Origin: an uncultured Dysosmobacter sp.
GTDB taxonomy: Bacteria; Bacillota; Clostridia; Oscillospirales; Oscillospiraceae
Direction: 5' to 3'
Assembly (NCBI GenBank): GCA_934563745.1
Contig: CAKTHE010000002.1
Span: 76,598 to 140,597 of the forward strand
DNA: 64,000 nt
The notes beneath the pieces were generated by a model, which was given only the letters and a program-made list of their open reading frames with translations, was not told the origin of the DNA and did no database searches. This document shows positions 1 through 8,754 of the stretch, piece after piece; within the stretch, counting starts at the first letter, position 1; each line of letters begins with the position of its first letter. The translations under genes were made by a program, and so were the position numbers.

Positions 1-662
1 TTGCGGTCTGGGATGGCGGCCTGGCTATTTACGGAGCGGTGATTGCCGGATTTACGGTGGCGATCCTCTATTGCCGGCGCAAGAAGCTGAAGCTGGGGGC
101 CATGACCGACCTGTGCGTGATGGGTCTTCTGCTGGGACAGGCCATCGGCCGTTGGGGAAATTTCATGAACCGGGAAGCCTTCGGCTCGTCGACGACGCTG
201 CCCTGGCGGATGCGCCTGTGGACCAGTGCGACGTCCTATATCGAAGTGCATCCGACCTTTTTGTATGAGAGCCTTTGGAACCTGGTGGGTCTGGCCCTGA
301 TCCTGTTTATCATTACAAAAGGGCGCCGGTTTGACGGGGAGAATACCTGGTTTTACTTCCTCTGGTACGGGATCGGCCGTACCTGGGTGGAAGGGCTGCG
401 GACGGACAGCCTGTACCTTTTCAACTGGACGCTGATGGGGCAGCCGATTCGGGTGTCTCAGGCGCTTTCGGCGGTGATGGTACTTGTTTCTGCCGCAATG
501 CTGCTTTATAATATTAAAATGAGACCCCATTCGCCGGAGGAACTGCTGGTCAACCAAGCGGCCGCTGCGTCCACGGCGCCGGCTGCCGGAGCAGATCCGG
601 CGGCTGATCCGCAGGATGCGGAAATTGTGAAGGAGGAACAAGAAGATGGCGACAATCATTGA
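1..662 (+). CDS. lgt: Prolipoprotein diacylglyceryl transferase, 5' end missing
   Basis: Lgt moves a diacylglyceryl group from phosphatidylglycerol to the lipobox cysteine of prolipoproteins in the cytoplasmic membrane. The frame is open from the first bases (reading ...WDGGLAIYG), so the N-terminal part lies left of the window. Family signatures visible are the GRxGNFxNxE loop (GRWGNFMNREAFG), the HPTFLYES motif and hydrophobic segments. The last ~40 residues are an Ala/Pro/Asp/Glu-rich cytoplasmic tail that typical Lgt lacks. The gene overlaps folD by 17 bases. Several lipoproteins with clear lipoboxes in the window (residue Cys20 or Cys21) would be its substrates. Confidence 0.93.
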   Translation, partial: AVWDGGLAIYGAVIAGFTVAILYCRRKKLKLGAMTDLCVMGLLLGQAIGRWGNFMNREAFGSSTTLPWRMRLWTSATSYIEVHPTFLYESLWNLVGLALILFIITKGRRFDGENTWFYFLWYGIGRTWVEGLRTDSLYLFNWTLMGQPIRVSQALSAVMVLVSAAMLLYNIKMRPHSPEELLVNQAAAASTAPAAGADPAADPQDAEIVKEEQEDGDNH

Positions 663-1494
663 CGGAAAGGCGCTGGCGGCAAAGGTAAAGGCCGGCGTTG
701 CACAGGAGGCAAAATCCCTGGAAAGACAGCCCGGTCTTGCGGTGATCCTGGTGGGCAACAACCCCGCTTCCCGCACGTATGTGACCAGCAAGGAAAAGGA
801 CTGCCAGGACTGCGGCTTTTTGAGCTTTGAGTATAAGCTTCCGGAGGAAACGCAGGAAGCGGAGCTGCTGGGCCTGATCGAGCAGCTGAACAACGATCCC
901 AAGGTGGACGGGATCCTGGTGCAGATGCCCCTGCCCAAGCAGCTGGATGAGCAGAAGGTGATCAATGCCATCTCTGCGGAAAAGGATGTGGATGGCTTCC
1001 ATCCCATTAACGTGGGGCGGCTGGTGATCGGCGAGGCGGCCTTCCTGCCCTGCACGCCGGCCGGCGTGATGGAAATGCTCAAGGAGTATGAGATCCCCGT
1101 TCGCGGCAAGCACTGCGTGGTGCTGGGCCGTTCCAACATCGTCGGCAAGCCCATGAGCAGCCTTCTGCTGCAGCAGGATGGCACGGTGACGACCTGCCAC
1201 TCCAAGACGCCGAACATGGCCGAGATTACCCGCCAGGCGGATATTCTGGTCTCGGCCGTGGGCAAGGTGAACCTGGTGACGGCGGATATGGTCAAGGACG
1301 GGGCTGTGGTCATCGATGTAGCCATGAACCGGAACGACCAGGGGAAGCTCTGCGGCGACGTGGACTATGCAGAGGTGGCGAAGAAGGCCTCCTACATTAC
1401 GCCGGTACCCGGCGGCGTCGGCCCCATGACCCGCGCGATCCTGATGAAGAATATTCTGACGGCGGCCAGAATGCATCAGGGCGTTCAGGGCTGA
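646..1494 (+). CDS. folD: Bifunctional methylenetetrahydrofolate dehydrogenase/cyclohydrolase
   Basis: FolD interconverts 5,10-methylene-THF, methenyl-THF and 10-formyl-THF in cytosolic one-carbon metabolism, using NADP. At 282 aa it is the normal family length. Visible signatures are YVTSKEKDC with the catalytic Tyr and Lys, DGFHPINVGRL, PCTPAGVMEML, the Rossmann segment VVLGRSNIVGKP, and the C-terminal ITPVPGGVGPMTRA. The ATG follows AAGGAGG at 630-636 inside the end of lgt, so the two genes are cotranscribed. A strong hairpin terminator follows at 1538-1571. Confidence 0.97.
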   Translation: MATIIDGKALAAKVKAGVAQEAKSLERQPGLAVILVGNNPASRTYVTSKEKDCQDCGFLSFEYKLPEETQEAELLGLIEQLNNDPKVDGILVQMPLPKQLDEQKVINAISAEKDVDGFHPINVGRLVIGEAAFLPCTPAGVMEMLKEYEIPVRGKHCVVLGRSNIVGKPMSSLLLQQDGTVTTCHSKTPNMAEITRQADILVSAVGKVNLVTADMVKDGAVVIDVAMNRNDQGKLCGDVDYAEVAKKASYITPVPGGVGPMTRAILMKNILTAARMHQGVQG

Positions 1495-1537
1495 GCGGTC
1501 CGCGGAAAAGAACGGAATCGGAACAGTCGGAAAATAA

Positions 1538-1574
1538 AGAACCCCGGCGGGCACAGCCCGCCGGGGTTCTTCTG
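1538..1574. terminator. Bidirectional hairpin terminator between folD and the aldo/keto reductase
   Basis: Arms AGAACCCCGGCGGG and CCCGCCGGGGTTCT enclose a four-base loop and are flanked by A-rich and T-rich ends. It sits between convergent genes and can serve both. Confidence 0.85.
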
Positions 1575-1600
1575 CGCTGTGTGGATGGTCCGCCGCACGC

Positions 1601-2440
1601 TTACAGGATGGACATGAACCACTCCACCGTTTTGGGGTCATAATGGGAGAAGAACAGGCTCTCGCCGCCGTCGAGGGCTTCGATTGCCGCCATATCCTCC
1701 GCCGTCAGGGTGAAATCAAACAGGTCGAAGTTCTGCTGCATCCGATCCTTGTGAACGGACTTGGGAATGACGACCACGTCACTTTGCAGCAGGAAGCGCA
1801 GGGCGGTCTGGGCGGCAGTCTTGCCGTATTTGGCGCCGATCTCCGTCAGGACCGGGTTGGTGAACAGGTCGTTGCGGCCCTCCGCAAAGGGGCCCCAGGA
1901 TTCGATCTGGCAGCCGTATTTTTTAAGATATTCCTTTGCGGTCTTCTGCTGCTGAAAGACATGTGTTTCAATCTGATTGACGGCGGGCTTGACCTTCGCG
2001 AAATGCTGCAGGTCCAGATAGCGGTCCGGGCCGAAGTTGGAGACGCCGATGGCCCGCAGCCTGCCGGCCTGATACAGCTCTTCCATGGCCCGATAGGTCC
2101 CGTAATAATCCCCAAAGGGCTGGTGGATCAGCAAAAGATCCAGATAATCGGTGCGCAGCTTGCGCATGGACTCCTCAATAGAGGCCTTGGCCTTTTCATA
2201 GCCGGCGTTGGTGATCCAGACCTTCGTGGTCAGAAAGAACTCCTCCCGGGGCAGGCCCGATTCAGCCAGCGCCGCGCCGACGCCTTCCTCGTTGTAATAG
2301 GCCTGGGCGGTGTCGATGCTGCGGTAGCCGACGTCAATGGCGTCCAGCACGCAGCGCTTGGTGTCCTCCGGCGGCGTCTGATACACGCCATAACCCAGCT
2401 TCGGCATTTTGATGCCGTTGTTCAGCGTTACATATTCCAT
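1601..2440 (-). CDS. Aldo/keto reductase
   Basis: This is a 279-aa NAD(P)H-dependent carbonyl reductase of the AKR superfamily. The D-Y-K-H catalytic tetrad is visible: Asp in YRSIDTAQAYYN, Tyr in the same segment, Lys in TTKVW and His in LLLIHQPFGDYYG. The C-terminal VIPKSVHKDR segment is the cofactor-phosphate/adenine contact of the family. The chosen ATG is preceded by AGGAGG (2448-2453 on the complement); an upstream in-frame start would lack a ribosome site. The gene is divergent from a LysR regulator, which is the common arrangement for a regulator and its target. The substrate cannot be told from sequence; members related to 2,5-diketo-gluconate reductases are the closest general class. 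Confidence 0.9.
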   Translation of the reverse strand: MEYVTLNNGIKMPKLGYGVYQTPPEDTKRCVLDAIDVGYRSIDTAQAYYNEEGVGAALAESGLPREEFFLTTKVWITNAGYEKAKASIEESMRKLRTDYLDLLLIHQPFGDYYGTYRAMEELYQAGRLRAIGVSNFGPDRYLDLQHFAKVKPAVNQIETHVFQQQKTAKEYLKKYGCQIESWGPFAEGRNDLFTNPVLTEIGAKYGKTAAQTALRFLLQSDVVVIPKSVHKDRMQQNFDLFDFTLTAEDMAAIEALDGGESLFFSHYDPKTVEWFMSIL

Positions 2441-2489
2441 GATTATACCTCCTGAATTTTGAAAGGTGAATATCCTCTGCAAGTGATAC

Positions 2490-2518
2490 TTTACAACGGT
2501 TTTTCAATGAAGTACACT
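2490..2518 (+). promoter_or_regulatory. Promoter for the LysR gene
   Basis: A -35 box TTTACA (2490-2495) and a -10 box TACACT (2513-2518) are separated by 17 bases and lie about 50 bases before the LysR start. The same 127-base divergent region must also carry the aldo/keto reductase promoter. Confidence 0.5.
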
Positions 2519-2567
2519 ATTTATATCGCAATCTGCTTTTCAAAATATGAAACGTAGGAGGCATACC

Positions 2568-3419
2568 ATGGTTGATCTGTACGAATTGAAGCAGCTGACG
2601 GCGTTTGCAGATCTGGGCACGCTCAGCCGCGTTGCGGAGGCGTTTCATATCTCCACCCCTTCGGTCACGCGTTCCATGCAGCAGCTGGAGCGGTATTTCG
2701 GTGTGCCCCTGTTCCGGCGGGGGAAAAACAGAATCGAGCTGAATGAAACGGGGCGCCTGGCGGTGGAGTGTGCCCGCAAGCTGCTGCAGGAAGCGGAGCA
2801 GGCGGTAGAGCAGGTCCGCGCCTTTGACCAGCGCCAGCGCACGCTTGTGGTCAAGTCCTGCGCCCCTGCGCCGCTTTGGGAGCTGCTGCGCAGGCTGAAC
2901 GCGGAACACCCGGAAAAGATGGTGGCTTCGGCTGTCTGCCAGAATGAAGAGGTTCTGGCCGGCTGGGCGGATGGCTCCTGCGATTTTGCCGTGGTGCCCT
3001 TTCCCATGGAAGGGGCGCGGCCGTTTATGCAGGAGCGTCTGTTTGTCTGTGTTCCGCGCACCCATGAGCTGGCAGGGCGCGGGTCCCTGCGGTTTGAGGA
3101 TATCAATGGCTTTAACTTCCTGCTGCGCTCGGAGCTGGGGTTTTGGGACACGCTTTGCCGGGAAAAGATGCCGGCATCCAAGTTTCTGGTGCAGACCGAT
3201 GCCGCCGTTTTCAACGAGTTGGTCCGGGCCTCGTCACTGCCATGCTTTACGACGGATTATGGCCAGCTGCAGCATACGGTTACGACGCCGGACCGGGTGA
3301 ATATTCCGCTGACGGATGCCGAGGCGCAGGTGACCTTTTATCTTGCGGTCCGCGGCGGCCGGGGACTCCAGAAGGCGGGAACCCGTTGGGAGGACGCGGA
3401 AGGTCCGGGCAAATTTTGA
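2568..3419 (+). CDS. LysR-family transcriptional regulator
   Basis: This is a 283-aa DNA-binding regulator. The N-terminal winged helix-turn-helix is clear (LKQLTAFADLGTLSRVAEAF, then STPSVTRSMQQLERYFG). The remainder is a periplasmic-binding-protein-like effector domain, somewhat short in its last third. The ATG at 2568 has AGGAGG at 2556-2561; an earlier in-frame ATG lacks one. It is transcribed away from the aldo/keto reductase, so that gene is its likeliest target. The effector is unknown. Confidence 0.9.
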   Translation: MVDLYELKQLTAFADLGTLSRVAEAFHISTPSVTRSMQQLERYFGVPLFRRGKNRIELNETGRLAVECARKLLQEAEQAVEQVRAFDQRQRTLVVKSCAPAPLWELLRRLNAEHPEKMVASAVCQNEEVLAGWADGSCDFAVVPFPMEGARPFMQERLFVCVPRTHELAGRGSLRFEDINGFNFLLRSELGFWDTLCREKMPASKFLVQTDAAVFNELVRASSLPCFTTDYGQLQHTVTTPDRVNIPLTDAEAQVTFYLAVRGGRGLQKAGTRWEDAEGPGKF

Positions 3420-3439
3420 TAGGGCGAAGGAGAAATAAT

Positions 3440-3480
3440 AAGGATCCCCGCCGGATTTCAATCCGGCGGGGGTCCTTACT
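3440..3480. terminator. Bidirectional terminator after LysR
   Basis: Arms of 17 bases (AAGGATCCCCGCCGGAT at 3440-3456 and its near-complement at 3461-3477) lie between the convergent LysR gene and the AraC-type gene. Confidence 0.8.
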
Positions 3481-3503
3481 TTGCGGCGGGGCCCGGCTGA
3501 CGC

Positions 3504-5690
3504 TCAGGGGCGGAGCGGATCGGGACCGGCCGCGCTGTGGCTTTGCCGGTATTCACCCGGTGTGCAGCCGCACTCCCGCTTGAATACGCGCATGAAATTC
3601 TGAACGGATAAGAAGCCGACCTGCTCGCCGATTTCCCGGATCTTCTGATCGGACTCAAGAAGAAGCGTTTTGGCGTGCTCGATGCGGATGTGGTTGAGGG
3701 ATTGCCCGAAGCCCTTTTGATAAGCACTGTTGAAAAGCTTGCTGAGGTAAGAGGGGGTGATGCCGATGTGATCCGCCACCGAGCGCAGCGAAAGATCCGG
3801 CTGGGCATAGTGCTGATTCAAATAGGCCATGGCGTCGGTCAGATAACGGTTGCGCCGGCGCTCCTGCAGATCATAGAGTCCGGCCAGCACGGCCTGCGCG
3901 TGCTGCTCTGCCCGGTCAAGGGGATCGGTCCCGGGACCCGGCTCCGGCAGCGGTGGGACCTCTGCATGCATGGAGCGGGCCAGCTCGTCCACGGAACGGA
4001 TCAGCTGCGTGGCCAGCTGCGCCTGTTCTTCCGGGCTGCCGCCGTATTCCCGAAGCCGCCTGCACAAATACGCAAGCATCCGCTCTCCGGTCGGCGGCGT
4101 TTGCTCGGGCAGCTTGCGAAGCAGTTCCGGAATGGAAGCGGCCAGATCCGCGCCCCGGATCCCGGCAGAGCCGGTTTGGAAGGCTGCGGTATAGGCGGCT
4201 TCATATGCGCCCTGCATTCCGGAAAGTCCCCGGAAAAAACCGGAGCAGCCGATTTGTACATGGGGAATGGGCTTCAGATAGACGCTGAGAATCCGAGTCA
4301 GCTCCGTCAGGGTCTCTTCACCGGCGTCGGCGGGCCGCGGAAACTGGGCCAGGACGACCAGAGTCTGCAGATATTCAAAGGAGACGAGATGGGCCTGGGG
4401 GATCAAAAGCTTTTCAAGCTTGGCAAGGCATGGCTTCAGATCTTCCGCCGTCAGGACACCGGCGGCGCAGTCGGCGGCGACGAACAAAGCGGACAACCCC
4501 TGGGGGTCCAGTTCACTTTTGATACCAAGAAGCGTCAGACGCAGCGTTTCTTCCGTCAGGGGCGTTCCGTCGATCAGATCCGTCAGCAGCCGCCGCTGGA
4601 TGTCCGGCGCCGCCAGAGAGACCATATTCTGAAAATAGGCCGTTTCACCCTGCATGGAGGTGATGATGCGGCTGAGGGCGTCCCACTCGTTTTGCCCGGA
4701 AGAAAGATCATTTGTCCCGTCGGCCGGCGCGATGCGCAGAAGGCGCCGCAGCGGCTGATAAAAACGCATGCTGACGAACAGCGCGATCAAAAGCACAATC
4801 AGAAGAATACCGATCAAAGACCAGAGCAGCTCTGTCTGGCCGGAGAATCCCAGTACGGCGGCCGGAGTCTCATAGGGATAGAAGAAGGTCAGGCCGCTGC
4901 TCTGTGAGGTCCAGACCAGCCAGGTGTTCCGTCCGTTTTTCCCGAGCTGAAGCCCGGGCGAAAGCGTCTGCAGCTTGGAAGGGAGTTGAGAAAAGGCATC
5001 GTCCTCCGTTTCCCGGAACAGGACGGAACCGGCGGCGGAGAGGATGGTCAGGCCCTGCATCTGCCCGCAGAGATCCTGGCACAGGGCCTGGACATCCAGA
5101 CCGACCAGCAGAAGGCCCAAGGGACCCTGAAGACTGGGAAGAAGCGGGAGACGCAGATAGACCGTGCCTCCGTCGGAAACAAGCTCCGCGCTCCGGTTGG
5201 GAAGGCCGGCGGCTTCCTGATTGAAAAAAAGCTCGGATTTCGGAAACTGAGCCAGCGCCGTGATCCCGTCATAGGGCGTGTAGACCGTGCCGTCATAGGT
5301 TGTCAGAAAGGCGACGGAGACGATGTAAGGGCTACGGTCCAAAAAGCTTTTGAGCTGGGTGATGCTTTGCAGATTTCGTTGACTCTGGGAGGAGCCGGGA
5401 AGCACCGCGGTGTTTACGATCACAGGGGAGGCCGCGAGATTTTCCATGTCATCCAACAGAGTATCCAATGTTATGTCGACCAGCGATGCCGCCTTCTGGA
5501 GCACATGGCTGTGGCTTTCCTGATTGCTTTTCTGCAGATCCCGGAAGGCCATCTGATCCATCAGAAGGACAAACAAGACGGCCACGCAGAGCAGCGCGCA
5601 TAAAACGGAGACAAAGGTCTGGCGGAATACGCTGCGATGGGCGCAGTCTTTGGTATCGTTCCAATATCGAAAAAGCCGGCACGACCGCAT
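3504..5690 (-). CDS. Membrane-anchored AraC-type transcriptional regulator
   Basis: This 728-aa one-component regulator has an outside sensor. A first membrane segment lies at about residues 23-44, an extracytoplasmic ligand-binding region at about 45-285, and a second membrane segment at about 288-308. A cytoplasmic linker follows, and the C-terminal ~105 residues carry a double helix-turn-helix AraC domain (SLRSVADHIGITPSYLSKLF and IREIGEQVGFLSVQNFMRVF). The architecture matches the YtdP-like regulators of Gram-positive bacteria, which control adjacent uptake operons. The start chosen has AAAGGAGG upstream; a start 27 codons earlier lacks one. It is divergent from the TRAP operon, its most likely target. 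The sensed ligand is probably the transported compound (inference). Confidence 0.88.
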   Translation of the reverse strand: MRSCRLFRYWNDTKDCAHRSVFRQTFVSVLCALLCVAVLFVLLMDQMAFRDLQKSNQESHSHVLQKAASLVDITLDTLLDDMENLAASPVIVNTAVLPGSSQSQRNLQSITQLKSFLDRSPYIVSVAFLTTYDGTVYTPYDGITALAQFPKSELFFNQEAAGLPNRSAELVSDGGTVYLRLPLLPSLQGPLGLLLVGLDVQALCQDLCGQMQGLTILSAAGSVLFRETEDDAFSQLPSKLQTLSPGLQLGKNGRNTWLVWTSQSSGLTFFYPYETPAAVLGFSGQTELLWSLIGILLIVLLIALFVSMRFYQPLRRLLRIAPADGTNDLSSGQNEWDALSRIITSMQGETAYFQNMVSLAAPDIQRRLLTDLIDGTPLTEETLRLTLLGIKSELDPQGLSALFVAADCAAGVLTAEDLKPCLAKLEKLLIPQAHLVSFEYLQTLVVLAQFPRPADAGEETLTELTRILSVYLKPIPHVQIGCSGFFRGLSGMQGAYEAAYTAAFQTGSAGIRGADLAASIPELLRKLPEQTPPTGERMLAYLCRRLREYGGSPEEQAQLATQLIRSVDELARSMHAEVPPLPEPGPGTDPLDRAEQHAQAVLAGLYDLQERRRNRYLTDAMAYLNQHYAQPDLSLRSVADHIGITPSYLSKLFNSAYQKGFGQSLNHIRIEHAKTLLLESDQKIREIGEQVGFLSVQNFMRVFKRECGCTPGEYRQSHSAAGPDPLRP

Positions 5691-5733
5691 CCTGGACCCC
5701 TCCTTTCCGGCAAGGCTGAGGAGAACCCTCGGG

Positions 5734-5746
5734 TGTATTATACACA
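5734..5746 (-). promoter_or_regulatory. -10 box and palindrome before the AraC-type regulator
   Basis: The complement carries a perfect TATAAT -10 (5737-5742) embedded in the palindrome GTGTAT-T-ATACAC (5734-5746). A protein bound at this symmetric site would block the regulator's own promoter. No good -35 box is visible at the right distance. Confidence 0.45.
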
Positions 5747-5850
5747 AAACCGGCGAAAAAGGGATGATCATTTGATGAAATGGTGAACAATCCGCGCTCG
5801 GAGAGCCCCTCGCAAAGAACTCAGATGTTCATCACTGCACGGATGCGCCA

Positions 5851-5880
5851 TTTACAATGCGCTCCGGGGTCCGCTAGGAT
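5851..5880 (+). promoter_or_regulatory. Possible promoter of the TRAP operon
   Basis: TTTACA (5851-5856) and TAGGAT (5875-5880) are 18 bases apart, about 50 bases before the first structural gene. The -10 is weak, which would fit a promoter that needs the AraC-type activator. Confidence 0.35.
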
Positions 5881-5931
5881 AAGGACACCGGCCCGGGCGG
5901 CCGGAATGAATGAAAAAAGGAGTGTTTGTCA

Positions 5932-7155
5932 ATGGCGCTGCAGCTGTGTGACCTAATTCCCGGCGTGATGAACTGCATTCACAATGTGTGCGGGATCCAC
6001 CCGGGTGAACAGGTCCTGTTACTCTCCGACACGACGGTCGATCCGGATGTGGTGGAGGCCTATCGGGTGGGATACACCTCGGTGGGCGGAAAGGTGAGTG
6101 TGCTGACGATCCCCTGCGACGGAGCCGGGGCGACCCCCCATCAGATTACGGAGAAGGTGCTGACAGGGCTGTTCAGCCCCATTATGATGGCGGCGATTCA
6201 GAAGGCGGACCTGGCGATCAACCTGACCGGCTATACGGACCTGCACGGTGTGTTCGGACGCGGGCATTCCTTCTATAAGGGAATGACGCCGGCGGATTTC
6301 TTCCAGAAGTACGGGACCCGTATGCTTGGTATTACGTTAACCAATAAGGAGAGCCTGGCCAGTGATCACGCCAACTATCCGCAGGCGCTTCTGAATTACC
6401 TGGGCTGCAGGGCCCATGAGCAGATTTCCGGACTGATGGGGGATGACCCGGATCACACGGTGTTCCACGTTACGGATCCCCAGGGGACGGATCTTCGCTT
6501 TGTGGGCGGGAAGCTCTGCACCCATGGGACCGTGGAAAACGACCTCTTTGCCCCCTACACGACCTTCGGATTCTGCCAGGTCGGCATTCTGCCCCAGGAG
6601 CCGGTTCCCAATGCCGAGGGCGTGGTGGTCAGCACGTCTATCCATCCGGGCCCCGTCCCCGAAGTGAAGGCCTATTTTGAAGGCGGCCGGGTGGTTCGCC
6701 TGGAGGGCGGCGGTGAGATCGGGCCCATCTGGCAGCGGGACTGGGAGAAGAACCGGAACTGTGATTCCACGGGCCGTATCTATGGCTTTGGCGTCCCCAA
6801 GGGCCCGGGCAACAATTGGTTTGAAGAGTTTATGTGGGGCGTCCATCCGCGCTCCTTCCGGGTGGGGATGCCGTATCGCTATCAGGGCTCCGATGCGTTC
6901 AAATCCTGGTGCGGCGGGATCTGGCGCTCCGGAACCATTCACTTCGGCATCGGCGGCGGCAAGGATGAAAGCTTCCGTCACCGGGATCTGGAGATCTTCT
7001 ATCCCACGCTGCGTGTCAACGGGACGGAGATCATCCGTGACGGGCGTCTTCTGCTGCTGGACGATCCGGAGGTCCGGGCGGAGGCCGCCAAATACGGCGA
7101 TCCGGATGAGCTGCTGACGGAGCGCTGGTTCCCCTATTCCCCCCTGGCTGAATAA
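5932..7155 (+). CDS. M29 aminopeptidase/NicX-like metalloenzyme
   Basis: This 407-aa cytosolic protein belongs to the fold shared by M29 aminopeptidases (AmpS) and the ring-cleaving 2,5-dihydroxypyridine dioxygenase NicX. The C-terminal half carries candidate metal ligands: His in EFMWGVHPR, His in GTIHFGIGGG, and an H-x-D pair in FRHRDLE. An H...HxD set is what NicX uses to bind Fe(II), while M29 peptidases also need glutamates; the sequence alone does not decide. ATG at 5932 follows AAAGGAG; an upstream TTG is less likely. As first gene of the TRAP operon it probably acts on the imported carboxylate or peptide-like compound. Confidence 0.72.
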   Translation: MALQLCDLIPGVMNCIHNVCGIHPGEQVLLLSDTTVDPDVVEAYRVGYTSVGGKVSVLTIPCDGAGATPHQITEKVLTGLFSPIMMAAIQKADLAINLTGYTDLHGVFGRGHSFYKGMTPADFFQKYGTRMLGITLTNKESLASDHANYPQALLNYLGCRAHEQISGLMGDDPDHTVFHVTDPQGTDLRFVGGKLCTHGTVENDLFAPYTTFGFCQVGILPQEPVPNAEGVVVSTSIHPGPVPEVKAYFEGGRVVRLEGGGEIGPIWQRDWEKNRNCDSTGRIYGFGVPKGPGNNWFEEFMWGVHPRSFRVGMPYRYQGSDAFKSWCGGIWRSGTIHFGIGGGKDESFRHRDLEIFYPTLRVNGTEIIRDGRLLLLDDPEVRAEAAKYGDPDELLTERWFPYSPLAE

Positions 7156-7182
7156 CAAAATTTTAGACGAGGAGAGTATGAA

Positions 7183-8226
7183 ATGAACAAGAGAATGACC
7201 GTAGCGGCACTGGCCGCAGCGCTGATGATGGTTCTGAGTGCCTGTGGAGGCGGCGGTACCCCCGCTTCTTCGGCGGCGGGAAGCGAAGCGGCGGAGAGCA
7301 AGCCTGTCACCTTGAAGCTGGCCAGTCAGGACACGGCGGAGTCACTTTCCGGCGAACTGCTGACGGCGTTTAAGGAGCAGGTGGAGGAGCAGTCCGGCGG
7401 GACCATCACCGTGGACCTGCACTTTTCCGGCACCCTGGGCAGCCTGAACGATATGATCGAGGGCATTTCCATGGGGACTATCGATATGGCGACGGCTGGT
7501 ATGGGCGCATTCCAAAGCTACTGCGACAATATGATGATTTTTGACAACTATCTGATTCCCGGACCCGACGAATTCCAGACGATGTGGAACAGCGACGTGG
7601 GGCAGCAGGTCCTGGCGCAGCTGCGGGATGAAAGCGGCATCTATGCCATCGGCTATAATCTGGCCGGCGTGGGTCATGTGGAATACTGGACCAACAAGGA
7701 CTATCCCTCGCTGGACAGCCTGAAGAACGTGAATCTGCGCACCAACGGCACCAAGACGGTGAATCTGGCCTGTGAGGCCATTGGCGCTGTGGGTGTCGGC
7801 GTCTCCAACTCGGAGCAGTACAACGCGTTCCAGACCGGCATGGTGGATGCCATGAGCCTGGATGCCTCCAACATGGTGGACATGGGCTTCCTGCAGGACG
7901 GCATGTACGAGCTGGATATTATTGAGAACTATCTGGCCTCCGGCCTGGTTATTTCGGAGTCGACCTGGGAGAAGCTGTCTGCCGAGCAGCAGGCAGTGCT
8001 GCTTGCGTGCGCAAAGACCTATTCCGATGACAGCGCCGTGGAGTATCAGGACAAACTGGCCAACACCCAGGAGGCACTTGCCCAGCTGCATATCAAGCCC
8101 TGCAGCCTTTCGGAAGCGGATCTTGCCGAAATCAACGAGAGGGTGAGCAGCGCCCTGAAGACCTATTACGCGGAGCACTGCGACGCCGATGTACTGGAGC
8201 AGGCTCTGGGCGTGCTGGGAAAGTAA
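7183..8226 (+). CDS. TRAP transporter substrate-binding lipoprotein, DctP type (first copy)
   Basis: This 347-aa extracytoplasmic receptor captures a small organic acid and hands it to the DctQ/DctM membrane pair. The signal peptide ends in a lipobox (VLSAC, Cys21), followed by a Gly/Ser linker and the DctP fold. The signature segment DMIEGISMGTIDMAT is present, as is the LRTNGT segment, which falls where the substrate-carboxylate-binding arginine of DctP proteins lies. Translation starts after GAGGAGAG. It lies 27 bases after the NicX-like gene and 33 bases before dctQ, so the four genes form an operon. Confidence 0.9.
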   Translation: MNKRMTVAALAAALMMVLSACGGGGTPASSAAGSEAAESKPVTLKLASQDTAESLSGELLTAFKEQVEEQSGGTITVDLHFSGTLGSLNDMIEGISMGTIDMATAGMGAFQSYCDNMMIFDNYLIPGPDEFQTMWNSDVGQQVLAQLRDESGIYAIGYNLAGVGHVEYWTNKDYPSLDSLKNVNLRTNGTKTVNLACEAIGAVGVGVSNSEQYNAFQTGMVDAMSLDASNMVDMGFLQDGMYELDIIENYLASGLVISESTWEKLSAEQQAVLLACAKTYSDDSAVEYQDKLANTQEALAQLHIKPCSLSEADLAEINERVSSALKTYYAEHCDADVLEQALGVLGK

Positions 8227-8259
8227 CGGCGGCTGTTGTTTGAGGACGATCGATCAACT

Positions 8260-8754
8260 ATGAAAAAATTCTTTTCCATTCTGGATCAGCTCCTGGAGTG
8301 GGCATCCTTTCTGGCTATTGCCGGATTTACGCTGCTGATTTTCCTGCAGATCATCTGCCGCTATGCGCTGCACGCGCCGCTGCACTGGCAGGAGGAGGTC
8401 TGCCAATACCTTTTCTACATGGTGGTGCTTTTTGGCTCGATCCGGGCCATCGGGGCCGGTGCGCATATTTCGGTGGACTTTGTGTCTCAGCGCCTGTCCC
8501 CGCGGGGCCGCACGCTGCTGAAAATCATCGTGTCCGCTTTGATGCTGGTGTGCTGCCTGTACATTACATACAGCGGCTATCTCTATTGCTCCAGTGTCGG
8601 CAACCGCCGCTCCAGCGAGCTTCGGATCCTGATGAAATACATCTACGCGCTGTTTCCTGCGGCCGGAGCGCTGATGAGCGTATGCTCCCTGCGGGAAGTG
8701 GTCCGGGCTGTCCGGCAATATCGGGGGAAGGAAGGTGATGCGGGATGCTGCTGA
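8260..8754 (+). CDS. TRAP transporter small permease, DctQ type
   Basis: This 164-aa protein has four predicted membrane helices and the family motif around WQEEVCQYLFYMVVLFGS in helix 2. It forms the membrane complex with the DctM-type protein. An ATG at 8260 with GAGGA some bases upstream is preferred; a TTG at 8236 in the same frame would add eight residues. The last ten bases overlap the DctM gene, so the two subunits are translationally coupled. Confidence 0.88.
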   Translation: MKKFFSILDQLLEWASFLAIAGFTLLIFLQIICRYALHAPLHWQEEVCQYLFYMVVLFGSIRAIGAGAHISVDFVSQRLSPRGRTLLKIIVSALMLVCCLYITYSGYLYCSSVGNRRSSELRILMKYIYALFPAAGALMSVCSLREVVRAVRQYRGKEGDAGCC

